64,000 bases of DNA, taken from the NCBI RefSeq assembly GCF_030412785.1, contig NZ_CP125295.1, forward strand, positions 5,766,001-5,830,000. Direction: 5' to 3'. The notes beneath the pieces are model-generated. The model made no database searches and was not told where the DNA came from. It saw only the letters and a program-made list of their open reading frames with translations. Position 1 is the first letter of the stretch. The number at the start of each line of letters is the position of its first letter. This document shows positions 7,777 to 17,324 of this stretch, one piece after another. The DNA is from Paraburkholderia sabiae (GTDB lineage: Bacteria > Pseudomonadota > Gammaproteobacteria > Burkholderiales > Burkholderiaceae). Position numbers and translations under genes: made by a program.

Positions 7777-9759
7777 CTACTCCGTCCGATACGCCGACAC
7801 GCCTTGTGGTTCCACTTCACGCGTGCCGATCACGAAGCGCGACGCATCGACACCTTCGATCACATGCCGCGCGTTCGCGTAGTTGAACACGTACGTGAGC
7901 TTGCCGCGCCGGCTGATACGCAAGCTGTCGCCGAGCGGCGTCGGCGTGAGACCGGCTTCCGTTGCGATGCGCGCGAACAGCGACTGCGTGAGTGCATCGT
8001 CGAACAGGCTCGCGAAGTAGTGCACGGAGCCGTGCTGCACATACGCCGGATGGCCGTCGGCGAAACGCGCGCGCACGCCGAAGCTGCGTTCGTCGGCGGC
8101 GTCGATCAGATCGCGCCAGTGACGCGCCTGGCCTTCGCGCAGTCCGTCGCCCGAGCCGTTGATGTGCACGGCTTCCGTCACGTTCGGCCGCATCGATTCG
8201 ACGCGCCATACGCGGATCGGCAGCAGCGACGCGAGCGCGCCGGGCGGCAGATTCGCGGGGATTTGCAGATCGGATGTTTTCGAACCCGTACGCGGACCGA
8301 GCACGATCTGCGCGCCCGATGCCGCGAGCCGCACGGCGAAATCGCCAGGCACGACGGGCAGCGGCGGCACGACGATCATCTTGTAACCATCGAGCGGCGC
8401 ATCGGCGGAAATCACGTCGACGTCGAAGCCAAGCGCACGCAACGCCGAGTAGTACTCGAACGCGAAACGCGGATAGTGGAAGTCCGCGCCTTGCGGATGA
8501 ATTTCGAAGAGCCACTTCGCTTCGTAGTCGTAGATCAGCGCGATCTTGCTGCGGATATTCGCATCCGCATCGGCATTCGCGGACGACACCTGTGCGATTT
8601 CACGCGCAACGTGCTCCGCTTCGCTGCCGCCGATATCGAGGCGATTGTCGGGCGTGTTCAGGCCCGCGTGCATCTGCTCCTGCGCGAACGGCGCCTGACG
8701 CCACCGGAAATACGACACGCAGCCCGCGCCGTGCGCGAACGCTTCCCAGCTCCACAGACGCACCATGCCCGGCAGCGGCGACGGATTCCAGTGCGCCCAG
8801 TTCACGGGACCCGGCTGCTGCTCCATCACCCAGAACGGCAGCTTCGACATGCCGCGATACACGTCGTGATTGAACGACGCGAAATCGGGATGCCCCGTAC
8901 GCAAGAACTTTGCCTTGATCTCGGGCGCATACCACTGCTCTTCGAGCGCGCCGAGCGGATAGCTGTCCCACGTCGCCACGTCGAGATCGCGCGCGACCTT
9001 GTAGTGATCGAACTCGGTGAAGAGCTGCATGAAGTTGTGCGCGACAGGACGGCCCGGCGAATGCGCGCGGATGATCTCGACCTGCATGCGGTTGTAGCGC
9101 GCGACTTCATCGGAAGCAAAGCGACGATAGTCGAGCCGATGCGAAGGATGCGCTTCCGTCACGGTCGCAACGGGCGCATCGATCTCGTCGAAGCTGCGAT
9201 ATTCCATGCTCCAGAACACGGTGCCCCATGCGCGATTCAACGCGTCGATGGTTTGATAACGCTCCTTCAGCCACACGCGAAAACGCGCAACAGCCGCGGG
9301 CGAATAGCTGACCACCGTGTTGTGGCAACCGAACTCGTTATCCGTCTGCCAGTACGCCACGGCAGGATGCTTGCCGTAGCGCTCGGCCACTGCCGTGCAG
9401 ATCTTGCGCGACGCTTCGAAATACGACGGTGACGAAAAATCGTAATGACGACGCGAGCCGAACGCGCGCGGACGTCCATCGGCACCCACGGGCAGAATGT
9501 CGGGATGACGGTCGATCAGCCACTTCGGCGGCGTCGCCGTCGGCGTGCACATCACCACTTGCAGGCCCGCTTTGCCGAGCACGTCGATCGAACGATCGAG
9601 CCAACCCCAGTCGTATTCGCCGGGCGTGGGCTCCATGCGGCTCCACGCGAATTCCGCGATTCGCACCTGCTCGATGCCGAGCGCCTTCATGCGGCGCGCG
9701 TCGTCTTCCCACATCGATTCCGGCCAGTGCTCCGGGTAATAACAGACTCCTAGGCGCAT
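7777..9759 (-). CDS. Beta-galactosidase, glycoside hydrolase family 42
   Basis: Hydrolyses terminal beta-D-galactosyl residues with retention. The 660-residue protein begins directly with the GH42 barrel ([19 protein letters not shown]). The acid/base Glu142 lies in [13 protein letters not shown] and the nucleophile Glu313 in [14 protein letters not shown]; both are present. A trimerisation-type domain (about residues 400-600) and a small C-terminal beta domain follow, so length is normal. There is no signal peptide, so it acts in the cytoplasm on imported sugar. AAGGGA precedes the ATG, and the stop of the ATPase gene is only 11 bases upstream. It is the catalytic core of the operon. Confidence 0.95.
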   Translation of the reverse strand: MRLGVCYYPEHWPESMWEDDARRMKALGIEQVRIAEFAWSRMEPTPGEYDWGWLDRSIDVLGKAGLQVVMCTPTATPPKWLIDRHPDILPVGADGRPRAFGSRRHYDFSSPSYFEASRKICTAVAERYGKHPAVAYWQTDNEFGCHNTVVSYSPAAVARFRVWLKERYQTIDALNRAWGTVFWSMEYRSFDEIDAPVATVTEAHPSHRLDYRRFASDEVARYNRMQVEIIRAHSPGRPVAHNFMQLFTEFDHYKVARDLDVATWDSYPLGALEEQWYAPEIKAKFLRTGHPDFASFNHDVYRGMSKLPFWVMEQQPGPVNWAHWNPSPLPGMVRLWSWEAFAHGAGCVSYFRWRQAPFAQEQMHAGLNTPDNRLDIGGSEAEHVAREIAQVSSANADADANIRSKIALIYDYEAKWLFEIHPQGADFHYPRFAFEYYSALRALGFDVDVISADAPLDGYKMIVVPPLPVVPGDFAVRLAASGAQIVLGPRTGSKTSDLQIPANLPPGALASLLPIRVWRVESMRPNVTEAVHINGSGDGLREGQARHWRDLIDAADERSFGVRARFADGHPAYVQHGSVHYFASLFDDALTQSLFARIATEAGLTPTPLGDSLRISRRGKLTYVFNYANARHVIEGVDASRFVIGTREVEPQGVSAYRTE

Positions 9760-9770
9760 GCGCGTGTCCC

Positions 9771-10922
9771 TTAAATGTAGTAGTCGACGGTATTGAGCGC
9801 CGGCACGGCGAATCCGTCTTCGGTGAAAAGATGGCAGGCACGAACGGGTGCCGCGAATACCGCACGCTCGCCCTGTTCGATGCGCGCATTGCCGGGCACT
9901 TTGGCGATCAGCACGCCGCCGCCCGGCTGGTCGAGATGCACGTAGCTGTGCTCGCCGAGATGTTCGATCAGTGAAATGGTGCGCGTGAGCGTTGCATCAT
10001 CTCGTGACATATCGCCTGTCACGAGTTCGAGATGTTCGGGACGCACGCCGAGCGTGACGGGTTGTCCGCCTTGCAGCGTGCTCCCGTCGACGGCGACGCG
10101 CATCGTTTCGTTCGTCTGATCGAGCATGACGTCGACGCCTTGCGCGTCGAGCGCCGTCACTCTGCCCGGCAGAAAATTCATGCGCGGCGAGCCGATGAAA
10201 CCCGCGACGAACCGGCTAGCGGGCCGGTGATACAACTCGAGCGGCGCGCCGATCTGCGCGATGCTGCCGTAGCGTTCCGTGTCCTTGCCCGAATGCAGCA
10301 GCACGATCTTGTCAGCGAGCGTCATCGCTTCCGTCTGATCGTGCGTCACATAGACGACGCTCGCAGTCGCGAACTGCTTGTGCAGACGCGCGATCTCGAT
10401 ACGCGTCTGGCCGCGCAGCGTTGCGTCGAGATTGGACAAGGGTTCGTCGAACAGAAACACGCCGGGCTCGCGCACGATCGCGCGGCCAATCGCGACGCGC
10501 TGCCGCTGCCCGCCCGACAACGCACGCGGCTTGCGATCGAGCAGCGCTTCAAGCTGCAGGATGCGCGCGGCTTCCTGCACCTTGCGGTCGATTTCCGCTT
10601 TGGGTTTCTTCGCGAGCTTGAGACCGAAGGCCATGTTCTCGTACACGCTCATGTGCGGAAAGAGCGCGTAGCTCTGGAACACCATCGCGACGCCGCGCTC
10701 GGCCGCGGGCACGTCATTGACGATGCGACCGCCGATCGACAGATCGCCATCCGTCACGTCCTCCAGCCCCGCGATCATGCGCAGCAGCGTGGACTTGCCG
10801 CAGCCCGACGGACCAAGGAATACGCAAAACTCGTTTTCGCCGATCTCCAGATCGACGTTGCGGATCACGGGCGCGTTGTCTCCATACGCTTTTTGCACGC
10901 CCTTCAACGAAATGCTCGCCAT
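9771..10922 (-). CDS. Sugar ABC transporter ATP-binding protein (MsmK/UgpC-type)
   Basis: ATPase of the CUT1 importer, 383 residues and first gene of the operon. Walker A is GPSGCGKST, the signature LSGGQRQR, Walker [13 protein letters not shown] and the switch His in THDQTEAM. The C-terminal third carries the MalK-type OB-fold (VRPEHLEL) typical of CUT1 ATPases. The promoter region is shared with the divergent LacI gene, and a perfect palindromic operator is centred about 45 bases upstream of the start. Confidence 0.95.
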   Translation of the reverse strand: MASISLKGVQKAYGDNAPVIRNVDLEIGENEFCVFLGPSGCGKSTLLRMIAGLEDVTDGDLSIGGRIVNDVPAAERGVAMVFQSYALFPHMSVYENMAFGLKLAKKPKAEIDRKVQEAARILQLEALLDRKPRALSGGQRQRVAIGRAIVREPGVFLFDEPLSNLDATLRGQTRIEIARLHKQFATASVVYVTHDQTEAMTLADKIVLLHSGKDTERYGSIAQIGAPLELYHRPASRFVAGFIGSPRMNFLPGRVTALDAQGVDVMLDQTNETMRVAVDGSTLQGGQPVTLGVRPEHLELVTGDMSRDDATLTRTISLIEHLGEHSYVHLDQPGGGVLIAKVPGNARIEQGERAVFAAPVRACHLFTEDGFAVPALNTVDYYI

Positions 10923-10957
10923 CGCTTCGACTCCGTGATTTAATCAGCCCGAAGCGG

Positions 10958-10975
10958 AGATTAAGCGCTTAATCT
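10958..10975. promoter_or_regulatory. LacI-type operator between the sugar operon and lacI-family gene
   Basis: AGATTAAGCGCTTAATCT is a perfect 18-bp palindrome with the central CG step typical of LacI/GalR operators. It lies 36 bases upstream of the ATPase start, where bound repressor would block the operon. The regulator gene begins at 11149 in the opposite direction. Confidence 0.8.
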
Positions 10976-11148
10976 GAATGACCGAAAAAACGACCGCTAA
11001 GCGATCGCTGGTCTTTCTGAATGCCTTCTGCAAGGCAGCAAGGCTTGTCTCCGATAATCGTTCTGTCGTTTTGCGCATGGTGCCCCGCCTTCGTAGCCAA
11101 TGCAAATGATGAACGCATGTCCCACATATTGAATAGACGTTGCAGATC

Positions 11149-12183
11149 ATGTCCACATTGAGCGAAGTCGCGCGACGCGCCGGCGTCACGTCGGCGACTG
11201 TTTCGAACGTGCTGCGCAATCGCGGACGCGTCGGCGAGCAGACGCGCCAACGCGTACTCGAAGCCGTCGAGGCGCTCAACTATCGACCGCATCTTGCCGC
11301 GCGCGCACTCGCCGAAGGCCGCGCGCCGACCATTGCATTGATGGTGTCGAGTATCGCGAACCCGTTCTATCCGGAGTTCGCGCTCGCTGCCGAACGCGCT
11401 GCACGTACGAGCGGCCACTTCGTCATCATCTGCAACACGAACGAAGATCCGCATGCGGGCCGCACGTATCTCGATCAGCTCGCCGGCTCGCTCTCCGAAG
11501 GCGTGCTCGTGATGAACGCCAATCTCGACTTCGACGATCTGCGCAAAGCCGAAGCGCGCGGTACGCCCGTGGTGCTGTGCATGTGGGAACGTCCCGACGA
11601 TCCGCCCGGCTTGCCGTGCGTTGCCGTCGACTTCAGGCTCGCGGGACGGCTCGCCGCGCAGCATCTGATCGAACTGGGGCACACGCGGATCGGCGCAGTG
11701 GTCGGCAGCAAGCAGTCGGGCATTCATGCATCGCGCTACGAAGGCTTCGTCGATGCGATCCGCGAGGCAGGCCTGAAAGTGCCTGCGAAAAACGTGCGTT
11801 ATGCGCCCGATACGATGGAGGGCGGCTATTCGGCGGCACGCGATCTGCTGGAGCGCGACGCGAAGATAACGGCGATCTTCGCGTCCAACGACCTGCCCGC
11901 GCTCGGCGCGATTCACGCAGCAGCCGATCTCGGCCGCGATGTGCCGAACGATCTCTCCGTGATCGGCATCACCGACATTCAGCTTGCGCAGCAATCGCGT
12001 CCGCCGCTCACGACTGTCGCGGTCCCGACTGTCGAAGCCGCCGAACTCGCGGTGTCGCTGCTGCGCGAACTGATCGAACGTCCGACGCGCGCGCATGGCT
12101 CGCATCAGAAAGCGCCGCGCATCTGCGTGACGTCGGAGCCGAAGCTGATCGTGCGCGGCTCGACGCGCAGACACCCGCGCTAG
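11149..12183 (+). CDS. LacI-family transcriptional repressor
   Basis: A 344-residue regulator. The N-terminal HTH and hinge read STLSEVARRAGVTSATVSNVLRNRGRV..TRQRVLEAVEALNYRPHLAARALAEGR. The remainder is a periplasmic-binding-protein-like effector domain (VVLCMWERPDDPP, FASNDLPALGAIHAA, SVIGITDIQLAQQSRPPLTTV). I chose ATG 11149, which puts the HTH at residue 3. It faces the beta-galactoside operon across a perfect palindrome and is very probably its sugar-responsive repressor. Confidence 0.93.
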   Translation: MSTLSEVARRAGVTSATVSNVLRNRGRVGEQTRQRVLEAVEALNYRPHLAARALAEGRAPTIALMVSSIANPFYPEFALAAERAARTSGHFVIICNTNEDPHAGRTYLDQLAGSLSEGVLVMNANLDFDDLRKAEARGTPVVLCMWERPDDPPGLPCVAVDFRLAGRLAAQHLIELGHTRIGAVVGSKQSGIHASRYEGFVDAIREAGLKVPAKNVRYAPDTMEGGYSAARDLLERDAKITAIFASNDLPALGAIHAAADLGRDVPNDLSVIGITDIQLAQQSRPPLTTVAVPTVEAAELAVSLLRELIERPTRAHGSHQKAPRICVTSEPKLIVRGSTRRHPR

Positions 12184-12443
12184 ATGCGTTCGATGCGAGG
12201 GCTTTCCCTATATCGCCTCGATCAATCCTGGTCAAAACCGGTACAAGCGTCTGTTCGGGTCGCAAACGTCCGACGCTGAACAGAATGCGTGCAAGAACCC
12301 TCAAAACGCTTGCGATTCAAAGGGTCGCGCCCCGCACAGCGTTTGAATACGCGCGTTTGCGCCGTCATTGAACAAAAAAATCCGCTTCAAAACATCGTCG
12401 CGCTTGTTAGACTCGAATCGACTTCTCCAGGGGTTTTCGATTC

Positions 12444-13427
12444 ATGAACAACACAGTGGATGATCCGGAAGTCGTTCCGCGCTATCGCATCGGAGCCGTC
12501 GCGCGCATGGCGAATCTGCCCGTGGGCACGTTGCGCATCTGGGAGCGCCGCTATGGCGTCGTCGCGCCGCCTACCACGCAGTCCGGTCATCGTCTCTATA
12601 GCGAAGCCGACGTGCGGCGCGTGGCGATGATCAAGGGGCTCGTCGATCGCGGCTATTCGATCGGCTCGATCGCCACGTTGCAGACGGGCGAACTCGAACG
12701 CCTCGCGTTCATGCATGTCGACAAGACGCCCGTGTCGCCGCTCACAGAGGGAAGGCCGGGCTTGCGATTACGCATCGTCGGCACGGCGCTCGCCAACACG
12801 ATCCGCCAGCATCTGCACGCGATGCAGGCCGAACTCGCCAGCGAGCCGAAGGTCTTCGAGAACATGACGGCCGCGTTCACCGAACGCATGAATCAGCCGG
12901 CCGACGTGCTGATCATTCATCTGCCGTCGCTGCACACGGACGACGTCGAACGCGTGCTCGCGTTGAGCGCGTCGACGCACGCGGAAAACATTGTCGTCGT
13001 GTATTCGTTCGCGGCTGCGAACACGATCAATCTGCTGGAACGCGTCGGCGTGCGCACGATACGCGAACCGCTCGACCAGCCGTCGATCTCTCAGATGCTG
13101 GGCGACTTCCAGCGCAAGTCGGGAACGGTCGCGGCACAGCCTGACATGCGCGAGCCCGCGCCGCAACGTCACTACACCGATGAAGCATTGATGGCGATGG
13201 CGCATGCGTCCACGACGATCGCATGCGAGTGCCCGAAGCATCTGGCGAACATCATCATGCAGCTGAGTGCGTTCGAGCAGTACAGCGTGAGTTGCGCTTC
13301 GCGCACGCCCGCTGATGCGTTACTGCACGTGTATCTGGCGAACATCTCGGGCCGTGCGCGCGCGATGTTCGAGCATGCGTTACTCAGGCTCGAGCGTGAA
13401 GAACGATGGGCGTTAGAGAACCGCTGA
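12444..13427 (+). CDS. MerR-family regulator of the MlrA/CarA/LitR type, with atypical C-terminal domains
   Basis: A 327-residue regulator. Residues 14-90 are a MerR DNA-binding domain of the MlrA/CarA/LitR subclass (MANLPVGTLRIWERRYGVV, then RLYSEADVRRV). Residues about 107-220 look like the Rossmann module of B12-dependent light regulators (LRLRIVGTAL, ADVLIIHLPSLHTDDVERVL), but the cobalamin-binding DxHxxG motif is absent. Residues about 245-315 form a helical segment with Cys261 and Cys263 in ACECPKHLANIIMQLS, plus Cys284. That order is unusual, because B12 regulators place the helical bundle before the Rossmann part. Loss of B12 ligation suggests another signal. A strong terminator follows. 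Confidence 0.8.
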   Translation: MNNTVDDPEVVPRYRIGAVARMANLPVGTLRIWERRYGVVAPPTTQSGHRLYSEADVRRVAMIKGLVDRGYSIGSIATLQTGELERLAFMHVDKTPVSPLTEGRPGLRLRIVGTALANTIRQHLHAMQAELASEPKVFENMTAAFTERMNQPADVLIIHLPSLHTDDVERVLALSASTHAENIVVVYSFAAANTINLLERVGVRTIREPLDQPSISQMLGDFQRKSGTVAAQPDMREPAPQRHYTDEALMAMAHASTTIACECPKHLANIIMQLSAFEQYSVSCASRTPADALLHVYLANISGRARAMFEHALLRLEREERWALENR

Positions 13428-13444
13428 GCGCTTGCGGCATAGTT

Positions 13445-13484
13445 GAGCGACTGCGCTAAACGTTTGCGCAGTCGCTCACGTTTT
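13445..13484 (+). terminator. Rho-independent terminator after the MerR-type gene
   Basis: Perfect 12-bp arms GAGCGACTGCGC and GCGCAGTCGCTC around a 9-base loop, followed by ACGTTTT, 17 bases after the MerR stop. The T run overlaps the stop codon of the convergent cyclase gene. Confidence 0.9.
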
Positions 13485-14442
13485 AGCGTTGTGCGCGCTT
13501 GTTCGCGTACATCGCGACGTCGGCTTGCGCCAGCAGGTCGTCGATGGACTGCGGACTGTCGGGCGTGTATGTCGCTGTGCCCACGCTGCAATGCAACTGA
13601 TAAGGCGTACGCGCCGTCTGGTTCTGAAGCTCCAGCTGATGCCTGAGCCGCTCGATGGTTTGCAGCGTGCCGTCCTCGTCCGAATCGGTCAGCAGCACGA
13701 CGAACTCGTCACCGCCTAGCCGGCCAATCACATCGCTGTCGCGCAGCGCCGTACGCAACACCGTCGCAAAGGCAATCAACGCGCGGTCGCCTTCTGCGTG
13801 ACCGTACACGTCGTTGATCTGCTTGAAACCGTTCAGATCGAAGAACAGCAATGAGGCCGGCGTTTGCGCGCGCTTGCAGAGTTTGATCGCATGCTGCGCG
13901 AGTGCTTCGAAGCCGCGGCGATTCGACAGGCCCGTTAGCTCGTCGGTGGTCGCAAGCTGCACGGCGGCGATTTCCTGCTCGGCCATGCGCGCGAGATCGC
14001 GCAACAGCACGCGCTCTTCGTCGTCGAGCGCACGCGGCTTCGAATCGATCAGGCACAGTGTGCCGAGCCGGCTGCCGTTGTCGACCGTCAGCGGATAGCC
14101 CGCATAGAAGCGGATGTTCGGGTCGCCCGTGACGAGCGGGTTGTCCGCGAAGCGCACATCGACCGACGCGTCGTTCACGAGAAACAGATCATCGTCGAGA
14201 ATGGCATGGCCGCAGAACGAGACGTCGCGCGGCGTTTCGGAAGCGTCGAGGCCCGGATGGGACTTGAACCACTGGCGATGACTGTCGACCAGCGTGACGG
14301 CCGCAATGGGCACGCCGAACAGGCGACGCGCGAGGCGGGTCAGACGGTCGAACCTTTCTTCGGGCGGTGTATCGAGTATATGGAGCGAGCGCAAGGTCTC
14401 CACGCGTTCGCTTTCGTTTTCTGGTGTCGGAGGTCGTAACAT
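13483..14442 (-). CDS. GAF-GGDEF diguanylate cyclase
   Basis: Makes the second messenger c-di-GMP from two GTP. The 319-residue protein has an N-terminal GAF sensor domain (about residues 10-150; LRSLHILDTPPEERFDRLTRLARRLFGVPIAAVTLVD, SFCGHAI) and a C-terminal GGDEF domain (about 160-319). The active-site motif GRLGGDEFVVLL is intact. An inhibitory I-site RDSD sits five residues before it, so product feedback is likely. No membrane segment is visible. I used ATG 14442, since the longer frame upstream adds non-domain residues without a ribosome site; the start is not certain. It is convergent with the MerR gene. Confidence 0.9.
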   Translation of the reverse strand: MLRPPTPENESERVETLRSLHILDTPPEERFDRLTRLARRLFGVPIAAVTLVDSHRQWFKSHPGLDASETPRDVSFCGHAILDDDLFLVNDASVDVRFADNPLVTGDPNIRFYAGYPLTVDNGSRLGTLCLIDSKPRALDDEERVLLRDLARMAEQEIAAVQLATTDELTGLSNRRGFEALAQHAIKLCKRAQTPASLLFFDLNGFKQINDVYGHAEGDRALIAFATVLRTALRDSDVIGRLGGDEFVVLLTDSDEDGTLQTIERLRHQLELQNQTARTPYQLHCSVGTATYTPDSPQSIDDLLAQADVAMYANKRAQR

Positions 14443-14607
14443 TCGAGGTCCGGTTAAAACGAGAATGCGCAGTACTCCTTTAGCACCACGCAAGTCGCCG
14501 CAGGTTGAACGGAGCCGAATATAAATTTTATCCAGGAGTGGCATCAAATGGAAAGAACGACCATGCGTTCTTTCGATATCCACACCGACCCTGCTGCTTT
14601 ATGAAAC

Positions 14608-16209
14608 TTATCCGACGCCCGTCGGCCCGTTGAGAACGATCCTCACCTTGCGCGCCAGTTCGGCACGCCTGTAGGGCTTGTGAATGATGTCGAACTCACT
14701 GCCGTTCGCGTCCGTCCGTTCGAGCGATGCATCGGCATAACCTGTCGTCAGCAGCACCTTGATCTTCGGATGCAGCCGCCGCGCCTCGCGCGCGAGCATC
14801 ACGCCGTTCATGTTGCCGGGCATGATGAGATCGGTGAACAGCAGGTCGACGGTGGCGCCGTCCTCCAGGATGTCCATCGCCTCTTTCGTGTTCAGCACGA
14901 CGCGTGTGCGATAGCCGATCTGTTCGAGCATCGCCTGCGCAACCTCTGCCACTTCCACGCGATCGTCGACGATCAGGATCGTTTCGTTGCCTGCCTTTTC
15001 GATCGCTTTCGGAGCAGATGGCCGACGCTGAGCATTGCCTCCGACAGCGGGGAAATAGAGCCGCAGCGTCGTGCCGACGTCGGGCTCCGAATACAGATTC
15101 ACCGCGCCGCCCGACTGCTTTGCGAAGCCATAGACCATCGACAGCCCGAGCCCTGTGCCCTTGCCTTCGTCCTTCGTCGTGAAGAACGGATCCATCACGC
15201 GGTCGAGTATTTCAGGCGGAATACCGCATCCGTTGTCCGAAATCGCGATGGTCACATAGCAACCCGGGCGCAGGTCGGCGAATCCGACCATCTCCTGCTG
15301 TTCCAGTTCGACGGTCTCGGTGCGTACCGTCACCACGCCATCGCGCCGCGACGTGAGCGCATCGCGCGCATTCAGCAGCACGTTGAGCAACGCGACTTCG
15401 AGCTGGGTGGAGTCGACGCGGCAATTGCCGAGCCCTTGCTCATATTCCGTCTTCAGCGAAATGTTTCCACCGAGCGTGCGCCGCGCGAGTTCGACCATGC
15501 TGTCGGCCAGCGTGTTCAGATTGACGGTGCGTCCCACGAGCTTCTGCTTGCGCGCGAATGCGAGCAGTTGCTGGGTCAGCGTCGTCGCTCTGGCGACCGC
15601 GCCGCGTATGCGATCGAGGCTTTGCAGCATCATCGCGCTTTGCGCATTGTCTTCGATGCCCATTTGCAGCACATCGACATAACCCGCCATCACCTGCAGC
15701 AGATTGTTGAAGTCGTGCGCAATGCCGCCCGTCAACTGGCCGAGCGCCTCCATCTTTTGCGCCTGATGCAGCGCATCTTCCGCGTCGCGACGGCGGCTGA
15801 CGTCCAGCTGCGAACCGAAGAAGTACACGAGTTCGCCCCGCTCGTTGAACACGGGCGAAATGAACAGCGCGTTCCAGAACGTCGAACCATCCTTGCGATA
15901 GTTGAGTATTTCCGTCGCGAGTTCGCGGCGATCCGCGACTGCGTCGCGCACTTCGTCGATGGTCGCGCGATCCGTTTCCGGCCCTTGCAGAAAGCGGCAG
16001 TTGCTGCCGATGATCTCCGGCAACTCGTAACCCGTCATGCGCAGGAACGCGTGGTTCGCGAAGATCACGGGGTTGTCGGGCAGATTGGGATCGGTGACGA
16101 TCATCGGCATGCATGTCGTCGATACGGCGGCGAAGAAGATATCGTCCCGATGATCGCTGATTCGATGCGCGCCGCTCCGGATGGTCGTGACTGTAGGGTT
16201 CGTATCCAT
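14608..16209 (-). CDS. LOV-domain blue-light hybrid sensor histidine kinase with receiver
   Basis: A soluble 533-residue LOV-HK-REC protein. Residues about 25-140 are a PAS domain of the LOV class: [13 protein letters not shown] carries the photoactive Cys71, and the flavin-contact residues Asn103 (ILNYRKDG), Asn113 (FWNALFISP) and Gln134 (FFGSQLDVS) are all present. The kinase core has His165 (GGIAHDFNN), then N-box [10 protein letters not shown] and [11 protein letters not shown]. The receiver has acceptor Asp460 (FTDLIMPG) and Lys511 (IIHKPY). From memory, domain order and length match the LOV-HK of Pseudomonas syringae. ATG 16209 has AAAGG upstream; a TTG at 16236 is the alternative. Confidence 0.93.
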   Translation of the reverse strand: MDTNPTVTTIRSGAHRISDHRDDIFFAAVSTTCMPMIVTDPNLPDNPVIFANHAFLRMTGYELPEIIGSNCRFLQGPETDRATIDEVRDAVADRRELATEILNYRKDGSTFWNALFISPVFNERGELVYFFGSQLDVSRRRDAEDALHQAQKMEALGQLTGGIAHDFNNLLQVMAGYVDVLQMGIEDNAQSAMMLQSLDRIRGAVARATTLTQQLLAFARKQKLVGRTVNLNTLADSMVELARRTLGGNISLKTEYEQGLGNCRVDSTQLEVALLNVLLNARDALTSRRDGVVTVRTETVELEQQEMVGFADLRPGCYVTIAISDNGCGIPPEILDRVMDPFFTTKDEGKGTGLGLSMVYGFAKQSGGAVNLYSEPDVGTTLRLYFPAVGGNAQRRPSAPKAIEKAGNETILIVDDRVEVAEVAQAMLEQIGYRTRVVLNTKEAMDILEDGATVDLLFTDLIMPGNMNGVMLAREARRLHPKIKVLLTTGYADASLERTDANGSEFDIIHKPYRRAELARKVRIVLNGPTGVG

Positions 16210-16537
16210 GGCCTTTGACGCAGTGTGGTGCGACAAGCCACGGTTCCTTCACTCGACGCTTTACGTGGGCATGTCACACTCCGGTTGGGAATGCCGCACC
16301 GATCTGCGCAGACCGATGCGGAGTCGCAATACCTGCGATACGTGCAATACGTGCTTCAATGCGAAATCCATGCCGACGCAGGAAAGCGGAAGTAATTGCG
16401 CGAAAACGCGAAAAACAAAGGGAAGAGTTACCGCGTTGAAGTGCAGCGCCTGGCTGCAATTGAAGGATCGTCAGTGCCCAATTACGCAAAAGGAAAGAGC
16501 GATAGCAATATTTTCAATCAGACTCTTCTCACGCGCG
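16210..16537. other. Intergenic region upstream of the LOV kinase, with a 9-bp tandem repeat
   Basis: No gene is supported here. At 16326-16360 there are three near-identical 9-base units (GCAATACCT, GCGATACGT, GCAATACGT) and a partial fourth (GCTTCAAT), ending 117 bases upstream of the LOV-kinase start. Such direct repeats could be regulator binding sites. The region between about 16380 and 16530 is relatively A-rich. Confidence 0.5.
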
Positions 16538-17134
16538 TCACTGCTGCGTACGCCGCAACATCGACACGTCATAGCCCAACGAACGCACGCGTTCCAGCAG
16601 CGCACGTTGCAATTCGAGCGACGGTTTCGCGTCACGCGTGAGTATCCACAGATACGTTCCGCCCGGTTCGCCGACGATCGACCATCCATAGTCGTCGTCA
16701 TGATCCAGCACCCAGTAGTCGCCGACATAGAACGGCCCGAAGAACGACACCTTCAGCTTTGCGTTGTTCGAATCGGGCGACACGCGCGCCTTGCCGCGCG
16801 CGATCCGGCGCGGTCCATCTGCGCTACCTTCGCGACCGCTGTTGATCACGCTGATCACACCGTCGTCGCGCATCGCGTAGTCGGCCGTGACGAAATCGCG
16901 GCCGCGTTCGAAGCGGTTGTCGTAGCGCGCGAATTCGTACCAGCGCCCCAGGTAGCGATTCAGATCGACGCGCTTTGCAGGCTCGGGCACACGCGCAATG
17001 CCGCGTTTTCTTTTGATGACGACGGCGCACGCGACCAGCACTCCAGCAGCGACGACAGCCGCGCCCACAAGTAATGCGCGCCCACGCGACGCGCTGTGTT
17101 CCCGTTGCTCACTTGCACTTCTTTCGACACTCAT
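16538..17134 (-). CDS. Bacterial lipocalin (Blc family)
   Basis: A 198-residue lipocalin that would bind a small hydrophobic ligand, often lysophospholipids in this family. The diagnostic first motif is RYLGRWYEFARYDNRF at about residues 60-75, followed by the barrel strands (KLKVSFFGPFYVGDYWVLD, YLWILTRD). The N-terminus has an Arg-rich start and a hydrophobic helix ending LVAC, which fits a lipobox at about residue 36. The long charged start and following KRKRG also allow a simple membrane anchor. It lies upstream of, and parallel to, the LOV kinase gene, with a 328-base gap. Confidence 0.88.
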   Translation of the reverse strand: MSVERSASEQREHSASRGRALLVGAAVVAAGVLVACAVVIKRKRGIARVPEPAKRVDLNRYLGRWYEFARYDNRFERGRDFVTADYAMRDDGVISVINSGREGSADGPRRIARGKARVSPDSNNAKLKVSFFGPFYVGDYWVLDHDDDYGWSIVGEPGGTYLWILTRDAKPSLELQRALLERVRSLGYDVSMLRRTQQ

Positions 17135-17324
17135 CGGAGATAGACCTCGACGGGCGACAAAACCGTTTAGACCTTACGCACTTAAAAAGTTTTCGCTGCG
17201 CGACCCGATGTGCTGTCAGCACAATGTATGCGTCATGGCAGCGCCGCGGCACCGGCTCGCAATAGCCGCTATGCTCTCTCTTCTCCAATTCAATGCTGCA
17301 CTCAACCTTCTCGCGGAGTCGATC

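Noticed and set aside
14680..16218. A 512-residue frame antisense to the LOV kinase
   Set aside because: It has no motif and the opposite strand encodes a complete sensor kinase.
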